A stretch of DNA of 64,000 nt. It comes from an uncultured Oligoflexia bacterium (GTDB lineage: Bacteria; Bdellovibrionota; Bacteriovoracia; Bacteriovoracales; Bacteriovoracaceae). Below the pieces are notes generated by a model. It was not told the origin of the DNA, did no database searches, and worked only from the letters and a program-made list of their open reading frames with translations. Positions 16,073-23,813 of this stretch are shown in pieces; position 1 is the first letter of the stretch; every line of letters begins with the position of its first letter. Made by a program: the position numbers and the translations under genes. The stretch covers positions 1 through 64,000 of the forward strand of contig CAKZJW010000003.1 in the NCBI GenBank assembly GCA_937120495.1. Reading direction: 5' to 3'.

Positions 16073-18670
16073 ATGAAAGCTCAAGAGATTAGAGAAAAAT
16101 TCACTCAATTTTTTATTAATAATGGCCATGACAAAATAGAATCGTCGTCACTTGTACCATTAAACGACCCGACACTTCTTTTCGCAAATGCTGGAATGAA
16201 TCAATTCAAAGATTATTTTACTGGTAAGGCTAACGCGAAAAATCCCAAAGCGACAACGATACAAAAATGTGTAAGAGCTGGTGGAAAACATAATGACCTA
16301 GAAAATGTTGGATTTACAGCTCGTCATCATACTTTTTTTGAAATGCTTGGTAATTTTTCTTTTGGAGATTATTTCAAAAAAGAAGCTATTTCCTTTGCTT
16401 GGAAGTTTCTTACGGAAGAGCTAAAAATACCTAAAAATAAACTCTATATAACTGTACATACTTCAGATCAAGAAGCAGCCGACATTTGGATGAATCAAGA
16501 AGGTGTTCCAAGTGACAGAATCTTTTTTTTAGGTGACAAAGATAACTTTTGGGAAATGGGTGATATTGGACCTTGCGGCCCTTGTAGTGAGATTTTTTAT
16601 GATCATGGTGAGCAGTACTCTGATGGTTCAGATACAAGTGAATGCCTACTAGCAGATGAAGGCAGATATGTTGAAATATGGAATTTAGTTTTCATGCAAT
16701 ATGAAAAATTTAAATCTGACGGTCAGACTAAAAGAAGAGAATTACCGAAGCCCTCTGTAGACACAGGTGCCGGACTCGAAAGAATAACTGCTCTAATGCA
16801 AAATGTTTACTGGAACTATGACAGTGATATTTTTTCTCCAATTTTATCAGCAATAGAGAGTCTTTCTGGAAAGAAATACTCCGATAATAATGTTACTTCA
16901 AGTATGAGAGTTATATCCGATCATATCAGAGCATCTGTTATGCTTATTACTGATGGTGTTATGCCTGCATCTGATGGACGAGGATATGTTCTAAGACGAA
17001 TAATTCGAAGAGCTGTTCGTCATATGGAAGAGCTTGGTATTAAAGAAACATCTTTCTATAAACTTGTTCCGTCTGTATTTGAAAGCCTTGGTCACGAATA
17101 TCCTCAAAATGCTTCCGGAGTTTCTCTGGCAGAAAAGCTTCTAAAGATTGAGGAAGAAAAATTTCGTCAAACTCTTAGAACTGGACTTGAGTTAATTAAA
17201 AAAGAAATTCCTAAAGTTAAAAACAATCAGTTTGATGCAGAGATCGCTTTTAAACTCTATGATACGTATGGCTTCCCATTTGATTTGACTCAGCTCATTT
17301 TACAAGAAAAAAATATTGAAGTTGATTCCAAAGAGTTTGAAGCTGCAATGAAAAGACAGAAAGAGAGTTCGAAAAAGACTAGTCAGTTCAGTTCAAACGA
17401 AAATAATATTGAAGTTTTCTATAAAGTTAAAGAGAAGTTCGGTGTTACAAACTTTTGTGGTTATTCTGGTACAGAATCTACAGGTAAGCTTCTTCATATT
17501 GAAAAAGATGGAGAATTAACTTATTTATTCTTTGATAAAACACCATTCTATGCAGAAGGTGGGGGGCAAGCAGGTGATACTGGCCTTGTTAATAATGAAA
17601 TCAATATAATAGATACAAAGAAGCCTGTGGAAGGTCTTTTTGCTCATATTACAAAAGATAATTGTGATAATTTAGAAATCAACAAAAGTTATAAACTTGA
17701 AGTTAATGATGAAAAACGTAAGTTAACTACTCATCATCATTCAGCGACTCACCTACTTCAAGCTGCCCTTATAAGTGTTTTAGGTGATCATGTAAAACAA
17801 GCTGGTTCTAGCGTTTCTTTTGATCGCTTACGATTCGACTTCACACACCTTGAAGCAATGACAAAAACTGAATTAAAAAAGGTTGAAGCTTTAGTTAATG
17901 AAAAAATTCAAGATGCGCTTCCTGTTAAGGCAAGTTTGATGTCAAAAGATCAAGCAAACAAGAAAGGTGCTATGGCCCTTTTTGGTGAAAAGTACGGTGA
18001 CGAAGTTCGCGTTCTAGAAATGGGAAATTTTTCTATTGAACTTTGTGGAGGTACACACGTTTCAAATACATCTGAAATTTCTCTTTTTGTCATTAACTTT
18101 GAAACTTCACTTTCAAGTGGTGTTAGAAGGATTGAGGCTTTTGCCAGCAAAAGTGCTCTTGAATATCTAATGAACCGTTCAGATATTTTGAGCGAAGTTG
18201 AACAAGTGTTTTCAACAAAATCAACAGAGGTCTTGAAAAAGATAAATACACTTCAAGTCGATTTGAAGTCTAAAAGTAAAACAATTAAGAATCTCAATGA
18301 CAAGATTCAAGCAGAGCAGGGTAAAGATTTATTTAAAGAGGTTATTGATATTGGAAAAGACTTTGGTTTTGTTTGTGTAAATCTTAAAAATGGAAATCCT
18401 AAAGACTTTAGAAATCTTTCTGATAAGTTTGTTGATCAAAATACAAAGGATGCCTTACTCCTTTACACAATAGAAGATTCAAAATTTTCATATATTTTAA
18501 GAACAAATAAAAAGAATAAGAACATTAATTGCTCTACGATAATTAAAAACTCTCAAGACATAGTTTCTGGTAGAGGTGGTGGAAGACCTGACATGGCACA
18601 AGGTTCTGGCGACTCACAAAATGCTGACAAATTTATTCAACAAGTAGAGATTCTACTAAAGGAAATCTAA
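16073..18670 (+). CDS. alaS: Alanyl-tRNA synthetase
   Basis: AlaRS charges tRNA-Ala and edits mischarged Ser/Gly. The 865-residue chain is full length: the aminoacylation core starts with the typical IREKFTQFFINNGHDKIESS and contains GGKHNDLENVGFTARHHTFF; the editing domain has zinc-ligand motifs HHHSATH and CGGTH; the C-terminal region ends in a glycine-rich GRGGGRPDMAQGSG segment. GGAG lies 5 bases before the ATG. The next gene, a binding-protein lipoprotein, starts at the base after its stop. Confidence 0.99.
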   Translation: MKAQEIREKFTQFFINNGHDKIESSSLVPLNDPTLLFANAGMNQFKDYFTGKANAKNPKATTIQKCVRAGGKHNDLENVGFTARHHTFFEMLGNFSFGDYFKKEAISFAWKFLTEELKIPKNKLYITVHTSDQEAADIWMNQEGVPSDRIFFLGDKDNFWEMGDIGPCGPCSEIFYDHGEQYSDGSDTSECLLADEGRYVEIWNLVFMQYEKFKSDGQTKRRELPKPSVDTGAGLERITALMQNVYWNYDSDIFSPILSAIESLSGKKYSDNNVTSSMRVISDHIRASVMLITDGVMPASDGRGYVLRRIIRRAVRHMEELGIKETSFYKLVPSVFESLGHEYPQNASGVSLAEKLLKIEEEKFRQTLRTGLELIKKEIPKVKNNQFDAEIAFKLYDTYGFPFDLTQLILQEKNIEVDSKEFEAAMKRQKESSKKTSQFSSNENNIEVFYKVKEKFGVTNFCGYSGTESTGKLLHIEKDGELTYLFFDKTPFYAEGGGQAGDTGLVNNEINIIDTKKPVEGLFAHITKDNCDNLEINKSYKLEVNDEKRKLTTHHHSATHLLQAALISVLGDHVKQAGSSVSFDRLRFDFTHLEAMTKTELKKVEALVNEKIQDALPVKASLMSKDQANKKGAMALFGEKYGDEVRVLEMGNFSIELCGGTHVSNTSEISLFVINFETSLSSGVRRIEAFASKSALEYLMNRSDILSEVEQVFSTKSTEVLKKINTLQVDLKSKSKTIKNLNDKIQAEQGKDLFKEVIDIGKDFGFVCVNLKNGNPKDFRNLSDKFVDQNTKDALLLYTIEDSKFSYILRTNKKNKNINCSTIIKNSQDIVSGRGGGRPDMAQGSGDSQNADKFIQQVEILLKEI

Positions 18671-20380
18671 GTGAAGTTTTTATCATTATTTTTTTTACTT
18701 CTGCTTTCATGTAATGAAGTTACTGTTAATAAAAATAAATTTATAAATGTAGCTCTCTCTTCGAGTATATCTACCCTTGACCCTGCAATTTCCTACGACT
18801 CAGTTTCAGCAGAAGTCGTTTATCAAATTCACGAAACACTTTTTGAGTATGACTATTTAATTCGTCCTTACCATCTAAAGCCCTTATTAGCGAAGGAAAT
18901 GCCCCTTGTTGAGAATGATGGCTTAAAATATACATTCAAGATCAAGGAGAATGTTTTCTATCATGACTCAAAGTCTCTAAAAGGAAAAAGAGTTTTAAAA
19001 GCACAAGACTTTATAAATCAGATAAAAAGACTGGCATTCAAACCAACAAAAAGTAATGGTTGGTGGCTTTTCAACAAAAAAATCAAAGGAATAAACAAGT
19101 TTAGAGAAGATGCTGGCAATGATCTCGAAGCTTTATTCAAATACAAAATAGAAGGTTTATACGCTCCTGACGCTAATACATTAGTTATAGAGCTAACTGA
19201 ACCCTACCCTCAGCTCTTATTTGCCCTAGCAATGTCTTTTACAACACCTATTCCCGAAGAAATTATTAGATCACAAAAGAATGATTTATCTCAAGGTTCT
19301 GTAGGTACCGGTCCATTTTATTTAAAAGAATGGAATAAAAATTTAAATGTTACTTTAAACAGATTTGAATCTTATCATCCAAGTTTCTATCCTAAGAAGG
19401 GAGATCGTACTTCTTATGAAAATAACCTACTTGAAGATAAGGGAAAGAAACTTCCTTTTGTTCAAGGAATTAAATTTAACATTATAAAAGAAGCACAAAC
19501 TCGTTGGTTTAATTTTTTGAAGAAAAAATTAGACTTTATTGTATTAACAAAAGATCATTTTCAAATTGCTCTTGATTCTCGAGGACAATTAAAAAAAGAA
19601 TTCAAACAAAAAGAAATTCGATTACAGGTTGAGCCAACTCTTACTTATTGGTGGCTTGCATTTAATATGAAACATGATGTGTTAGGCAAAAACTTAAACC
19701 TAAGAAAAGCAATTGCACATGCAGTTGACATTAATAAGTATATTAAAATTTTCACTAACAATATTGCTTTAAAAGCGAACTCAATATACCCCCCAGGAGT
19801 ACAAGGATTTAATCCATCTCATGAACTACCATATCAATATGACGTTAAAAAATCTAAAGAGCTACTTGCTAAAGCCGGATATCCAAATGGAAAAAATCTT
19901 CCTACATTCCAATACGATGTAAGAGGAACTAGTCTCGTAGCAAGACAGATGGCCGAATTTATTAAAGCAGAACTTGATAAAGTTGGAATTAAAATCAAGA
20001 TTAATATTAATAGCTTTCCAGGCTTCCTTAATAAAGCTAAAACCGGACAATTAGAGTTTTGGCAGGGAGGATGGGCCATGGACTATCCAGATGCTGAAAA
20101 TACTCTCCAGCTACTTTTGACAAAAAATCATTCTCCGGGACCAAATTCAACTTTCTACTCAAACAAGAAAGTCGACATGCTATTCAAAAAGCTTAATCGT
20201 GTGAGTTCTCAAATTTCAAAGATGGAGATCTTGAAAGAAATTGAACAAATTGTTCATGCCGATTTACCTTGGATTATGCAGTACTACTCTAGGAATTATA
20301 TTTTAAGTCATAAATACATTAAGAACTTTAGACAGTCGGATTTAATTTATAACAACTATAAGTACCTTAAAATAGAATAA
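18671..20380 (+). CDS. Oligopeptide-binding lipoprotein (ABC transporter solute-binding family 5)
   Basis: Periplasmic solute-binding protein of the OppA/DppA type, 569 residues. The signal sequence MKFLSLFFLLLLSCNEV has a lipobox with Cys14, so it is probably lipidated. Family features include STLDPAISYDSVSAEVVYQI near the N-terminus, VGTGPFYLKEWN, and NLRKAIAHAVDINKYI with KAGYPNGKNLP further on. It starts with GTG directly after the alaS stop. No permease or ATPase gene is adjacent, so its transporter must be encoded elsewhere. Ligand (peptide or other) cannot be told. Confidence 0.92.
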   Translation: MKFLSLFFLLLLSCNEVTVNKNKFINVALSSSISTLDPAISYDSVSAEVVYQIHETLFEYDYLIRPYHLKPLLAKEMPLVENDGLKYTFKIKENVFYHDSKSLKGKRVLKAQDFINQIKRLAFKPTKSNGWWLFNKKIKGINKFREDAGNDLEALFKYKIEGLYAPDANTLVIELTEPYPQLLFALAMSFTTPIPEEIIRSQKNDLSQGSVGTGPFYLKEWNKNLNVTLNRFESYHPSFYPKKGDRTSYENNLLEDKGKKLPFVQGIKFNIIKEAQTRWFNFLKKKLDFIVLTKDHFQIALDSRGQLKKEFKQKEIRLQVEPTLTYWWLAFNMKHDVLGKNLNLRKAIAHAVDINKYIKIFTNNIALKANSIYPPGVQGFNPSHELPYQYDVKKSKELLAKAGYPNGKNLPTFQYDVRGTSLVARQMAEFIKAELDKVGIKIKININSFPGFLNKAKTGQLEFWQGGWAMDYPDAENTLQLLLTKNHSPGPNSTFYSNKKVDMLFKKLNRVSSQISKMEILKEIEQIVHADLPWIMQYYSRNYILSHKYIKNFRQSDLIYNNYKYLKIE

Positions 20381-20480
20381 TACCCGACTATAAAGGTCTC
20401 TACTTTAAAATAATCTAAATATTTTTTCCTTAAGGACGATAAGTCTTTTGAGATTAAACTTGCCTCAAGGAAGAAGAGAC

Positions 20481-20870
20481 ATGAAAAAAACCTGCATTCT
20501 ATTTTTTGTTTTCTTATTGTCATTTAATGTTATGGCCAAAGACCATCTAATCTACAGCATCTCTGAAGAGATTCCTATGGGTTATGAAAATGAAATTATC
20601 AAAAAGAATTTTTATTTAAATATTGGTACGAATCAAGGCGTAGACGAAGGGACAACTCTAGATGTCTTTAGAGTTATCTCTAGGTCTAATCCATACGAAA
20701 ATCTAAAAATAGTAAATTACAAAGTAAAAATTGGAGAGATTCAAATTCTTCATTCTGATGACGAAGCGGCGATTGGTATTATGAAAAATATCAAATCAAC
20801 AGATCAAACTCCGCTAATGCACCTTGAAGGTTTTATGATTGGAGATCTCGTCAGCGTTAATACAAAGTAG
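20481..20870 (+). CDS. Periplasmic hypothetical protein
   Basis: A 129-residue secreted protein. The ATG at 20481 has a good purine-rich ribosome-binding site (AAGGAAGAAGAG) and starts a signal peptide, MKKTCILFFVFLLSFNVMAK. The mature part, with YLNIGTNQGVDEGTTLDVFR and KIGEIQILHSDDEAAIGIMK, resembles the small beta-barrel domain seen at the C-terminus of FlgT-like and other envelope proteins, in which a nucleus of glycine and hydrophobic strands recurs; this likeness is weak. No flagellar genes are near. Convergent with the 71-residue gene, the two stops being back to back. Confidence 0.75.
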   Translation: MKKTCILFFVFLLSFNVMAKDHLIYSISEEIPMGYENEIIKKNFYLNIGTNQGVDEGTTLDVFRVISRSNPYENLKIVNYKVKIGEIQILHSDDEAAIGIMKNIKSTDQTPLMHLEGFMIGDLVSVNTK

Positions 20871-21086
20871 TTAGAGAACCTTACTTTTAAGCGACTCTCC
20901 AAATACTATTCCATTTTTGATACCTAATACTTTTAATTTTATTAGATATTCAGAGTTAAGCTCAAAGTTTAAGTCATTTATGTAGATTTCTTTAATTTTC
21001 TCACCTTTGAAGTACCCCTTAAAATGAAATACCGAACATTTCTTTTTCTTTAAAATACATGTTGATATTAAATATACCTTTTGCAT
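20871..21086 (-). CDS. Small hypothetical protein (71 residues)
   Basis: No family is recognised. The start at 21086 is strongly supported by GGAGG four bases before the ATG; a 9-residue longer reading would begin at 21113. The sequence is basic with two cysteines near the start (STCILKKKKCSVFHFKG) and appears to be mostly beta strands (KIKEIYINDLNFELNSEYLI, then KLKVLGIKNGIVFG), as in a small barrel. No signal peptide or membrane helix is clear, so it is probably cytosolic. It lies alone on this strand between the periplasmic protein gene and the acyl-CoA synthetase gene. Confidence 0.7.
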   Translation of the reverse strand: MQKVYLISTCILKKKKCSVFHFKGYFKGEKIKEIYINDLNFELNSEYLIKLKVLGIKNGIVFGESLKSKVL

Positions 21087-21165
21087 AAAACCTCCGATAA
21101 GGTAGGTATGCAAGCGAAGGGAATAGACAAAAACGATAACTGACTGTTATTAAAAGGCAAAGAAA

Positions 21166-22938
21166 TTGAAATTGGTCAAAAATACAATAGGACATTTACT
21201 TTTAGACAGAATAGCAAAAAGCCCAAGTAAAAAAGCTATTGGATTTTTTAAAGATAACAAAATAATTAATTACAACTTTAAAGATTATGCGAAAGTTGTT
21301 GAAGCATTAAGCTTAGCTTTACTCAAAAAGGGCGTTACCAACCAAGATAAGGTTTGCATTCTTTCACAAACAAGAATTGAATGGAATTTTCTAGATCTTG
21401 CTATTTTATGCTCTGGTGCAGTCACCGTTCCAATTTATCACACCTACTTAGAAGATGATGTTAAATATATCCTACAGCACTCTGAAGCCAAGATGATTAT
21501 TGTTGAAGACTCTGTTCAGTTCTCAAAGCTTATTACAGTTCTAGATAAACTAGAAGACCTTGTCTTTATAATTTCAATAGAAAAGATTGAATCCGATCTC
21601 CTTAAAAAGCTTCCAAGTAATATTGAATACTATAACTATGAGGATTTTTTCGATTTTGGTAAAAACGAACTTCAACAAAATCCTGACACTTTTGAAATTA
21701 AAATAAATAGTCTTCACGATGATAATATTGCAACTATTGTCTATACCAGTGGCACGACCGGTAAGCCCAAGGGTGCAGTTATTAAGCAGGGCGCCCTGCT
21801 TCAGATGCTAAAAAATATCAAAGCATTTAGTAATAATGCCCTTGCTGAAAATGATAAAAATTTAATTTTTCTTCCACTCTCCCACGTATTGGGACGTTGT
21901 GATTCATTTCTAAATCTTACCTTTGGTTGCCACAGCGTGTATGCTGAAGGTGCTGACAAAATCATAGAGAACATCAAAGTTTCACAACCAACCTTTATGA
22001 TTGCTGTTCCTCGAATATTTGAAAAAATTTATGAAAAGATTAAAAAAAATTTAAAGGAGACTACTCCTTTAAAGCGGACTCTCTTTAGTTGGGCTATGAA
22101 AAAAGCCGACCAATACAACAAACAAATTGAGGATGATAAAACTCCAAGCTCTATTGACATCATTCAATACAACGTTGGACAAAAACTTGTTACAGATAAA
22201 ATTTATGCCATGTTTGGTGGTAAAATTCGTTACTTTATATCTGGAGGAGCTCCTCTATCAGAAGTAATTGTGAACTTTATGAGAAATTCAAATCTTACTA
22301 TTGTTGAAGGCTATGGTCTTACAGAGACGATCGCCCCTTGCGTGCTAAATCCATTTGAAAGACAAAAGCCAGGTAAGGTTGGGAAGCCAATCGGTGACGT
22401 ACAAATAAAGTTTGCTCACGACGGAGAGATTCTAGTTAAAAGCAAAGCTCTTTTCTCACACTACTACAAAGATCAGAAGGCCACAGATAAAGCTATCAAT
22501 CCAGAAGGCTGGTTTCACACCGGAGATATTGGTAAGTTTGATAATGATGGCTTTTTAAAAATCACTGATAGAAAAAAGGACATTATTATTACAAGTGGTG
22601 GTAAGAATATAGCTCCTCAAAAAATTGAAAATCTCTTGAAACTCTCAGAAAACATTGAGCACTGCGCAATTATTGGAGATAAAAGAAAATTTCTTACGGC
22701 ACTAATTATTCCACCGACTCAAAATTCTGAAAAAGAGAAATCCGATATAACATCTCTTATAAAAACAGATATAGAACTTGTTAACACCAAGCTGGCCAAG
22801 TTTGAGACGATAAAAAAGTTTGAAATTCTTGATATAGAGGTTTCTACGGATAACTACCTAACCCCCTCTTTAAAACTTAAAAAATCAGTACTTTTAAAGG
22901 ATTTTAAAGCTAAAATTGATGCGCTATACAATAACTAA
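21166..22938 (+). CDS. Long-chain acyl-CoA synthetase (AMP-binding family)
   Basis: Activates fatty acids with ATP and CoA through an acyl-adenylate. Diagnostic motifs are IVYTSGTTGKPKGAVI (P-loop-like motif), EGYGLTETIAPCV, GWFHTGDIG, and DRKKDIIITSGGKNIAPQKI. At 590 residues and with FMRNSNLTIVEGYGLTET it resembles bacterial FadD15/long-chain types rather than short acetate enzymes. No ATG lies near the domain start; translation is assigned to TTG at 21166, with AAAAGG about 8 bases upstream. It stands alone in front of rpoZ. Confidence 0.92.
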   Translation: MKLVKNTIGHLLLDRIAKSPSKKAIGFFKDNKIINYNFKDYAKVVEALSLALLKKGVTNQDKVCILSQTRIEWNFLDLAILCSGAVTVPIYHTYLEDDVKYILQHSEAKMIIVEDSVQFSKLITVLDKLEDLVFIISIEKIESDLLKKLPSNIEYYNYEDFFDFGKNELQQNPDTFEIKINSLHDDNIATIVYTSGTTGKPKGAVIKQGALLQMLKNIKAFSNNALAENDKNLIFLPLSHVLGRCDSFLNLTFGCHSVYAEGADKIIENIKVSQPTFMIAVPRIFEKIYEKIKKNLKETTPLKRTLFSWAMKKADQYNKQIEDDKTPSSIDIIQYNVGQKLVTDKIYAMFGGKIRYFISGGAPLSEVIVNFMRNSNLTIVEGYGLTETIAPCVLNPFERQKPGKVGKPIGDVQIKFAHDGEILVKSKALFSHYYKDQKATDKAINPEGWFHTGDIGKFDNDGFLKITDRKKDIIITSGGKNIAPQKIENLLKLSENIEHCAIIGDKRKFLTALIIPPTQNSEKEKSDITSLIKTDIELVNTKLAKFETIKKFEILDIEVSTDNYLTPSLKLKKSVLLKDFKAKIDALYNN

Positions 22939-22942
22939 TACT

Positions 22943-22971
22943 TTGACAATTAAATAGAATATATCTATAAA
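22943..22971 (+). promoter_or_regulatory. Sigma70-type promoter of rpoZ
   Basis: TTGACA at 22943-22948 and TATAAA at 22966-22971 are separated by exactly 17 bases, a near-consensus housekeeping promoter, 34 bases before the rpoZ ATG. Confidence 0.8.
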
Positions 22972-23005
22972 GTTAAGTTCAAGTAATTTAAAAATGAGGT
23001 AAGTA

Positions 23006-23218
23006 ATGGCTCGTGTAACGATCGAAGACTGTTTAGAGAAAGTTGAAAATAGATATGAATTAGTTCATTTAACTGCAAAAAGAGTTAAACAACTAAGAGA
23101 AGGTGATGATCAACTAGTAAAAAGTAAAAACAAAGAAGTTGTTACTGCACTAAGAGAAATCGCTGCAGGTAAAGTAACTCATGCTCCAGTTGAAGAGTAT
23201 GACTCTGACGAATTCTAA
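23006..23218 (+). CDS. rpoZ: RNA polymerase omega subunit
   Basis: Omega helps assemble RNA polymerase by binding beta-prime, and in many bacteria forms part of a ppGpp site. The 70-residue protein shows the family pattern [20 protein letters not shown], then AKRVKQL and [22 protein letters not shown] precedes the ATG. It is monocistronic: near-consensus promoter upstream and an intrinsic terminator 20 bases past the stop. In many genomes rpoZ is linked to spoT or gmk, which is not seen here. Confidence 0.97.
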   Translation: MARVTIEDCLEKVENRYELVHLTAKRVKQLREGDDQLVKSKNKEVVTALREIAAGKVTHAPVEEYDSDEF

Positions 23219-23238
23219 AAAAACGAAATAAATATCAC

Positions 23239-23266
23239 AGCCCTCTTTATTGAGGGCTTTTTTTTT
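23239..23266 (+). terminator. Intrinsic terminator of rpoZ
   Basis: AGCCCTC (23239-23245) pairs with GAGGGCT (23252-23258) over a 6-base loop, followed by T residues to 23266. The next gene's ATG begins at 23267, directly after the T-run. Confidence 0.92.
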
Positions 23267-23752
23267 ATGAAAATTATAAAAGCGAAGCCAGAACATTTCC
23301 TCAAAATAATTGATATCTATAATTGGGCAGTAGAAAACACTACTGCGACTTTTGATAATGAAATTAAAAATCTTACTAATTACTCTGATTTTCTAAATTC
23401 GTTTGATAAATTTCCTCTTATTGTCGCCACTGAAAACGATCAAGTTCTTGGATGGGCTTGCTTGAAACCTTACTCTGATCGTACTGCATATGACGAAACA
23501 GTTGAGCTTTCTATTTATATAGATCCTAATCACCATGGGAAGCGTTTAGGCTCAAAACTTATGGAAGAATTAATTGTCTTAGGAAAAAAAATTAATCTTC
23601 ATACAATTCTATCGCGTGTAACATCTGAATCTCTAGCAAGTATAAAGCTACATGAAAAATTTGATTTTTTTGAAGTTGGAACAATGAAAGAGGTTGGGCT
23701 TAAATTTGGACGACGAGTTGATGTTATTTTTATGCAAAAGATGCTCAAATAA
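23267..23752 (+). CDS. GNAT acetyltransferase (phosphinothricin acetyltransferase-like)
   Basis: A 161-residue acetyl-CoA-dependent N-acetyltransferase. MKIIKAKPEHFLKIIDIYNW and NTTATFD at the N-terminus and GWACLKPYSDRTAYDETVELS with IYIDPNHHGKRLGSKLMEEL (acetyl-CoA loop HxGKRLGS) match the Pat/YncA branch. The true substrate may be an amino acid or similar small amine. Its first codon touches the rpoZ terminator T-run and there is no ribosome-binding site, so it would be translated from read-through transcripts or a leaderless mRNA; the first downstream Met is too far in to be the start. Confidence 0.88.
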   Translation: MKIIKAKPEHFLKIIDIYNWAVENTTATFDNEIKNLTNYSDFLNSFDKFPLIVATENDQVLGWACLKPYSDRTAYDETVELSIYIDPNHHGKRLGSKLMEELIVLGKKINLHTILSRVTSESLASIKLHEKFDFFEVGTMKEVGLKFGRRVDVIFMQKMLK

Positions 23753-23756
23753 AAAA

Positions 23757-23806
23757 GCCTCCTAAACAACTAGCTCATCTTAGAGAAGCTAGTTAAATAG
23801 AAGGCC
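23757..23806 (-). terminator. Intrinsic terminator of lon, between convergent genes
   Basis: AACTAGCT (23768-23775) and AGCTAGTT (23787-23794) form a perfect 8-base stem with an 11-base loop, extended outward by GCCTCCTA with TAGAAGGC (one mismatch). On the minus strand the stem is followed by six Ts, fitting termination of lon; the weaker plus-strand tail may also stop the acetyltransferase transcript. Confidence 0.75.
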
Positions 23807-23813
23807 CTTCATT

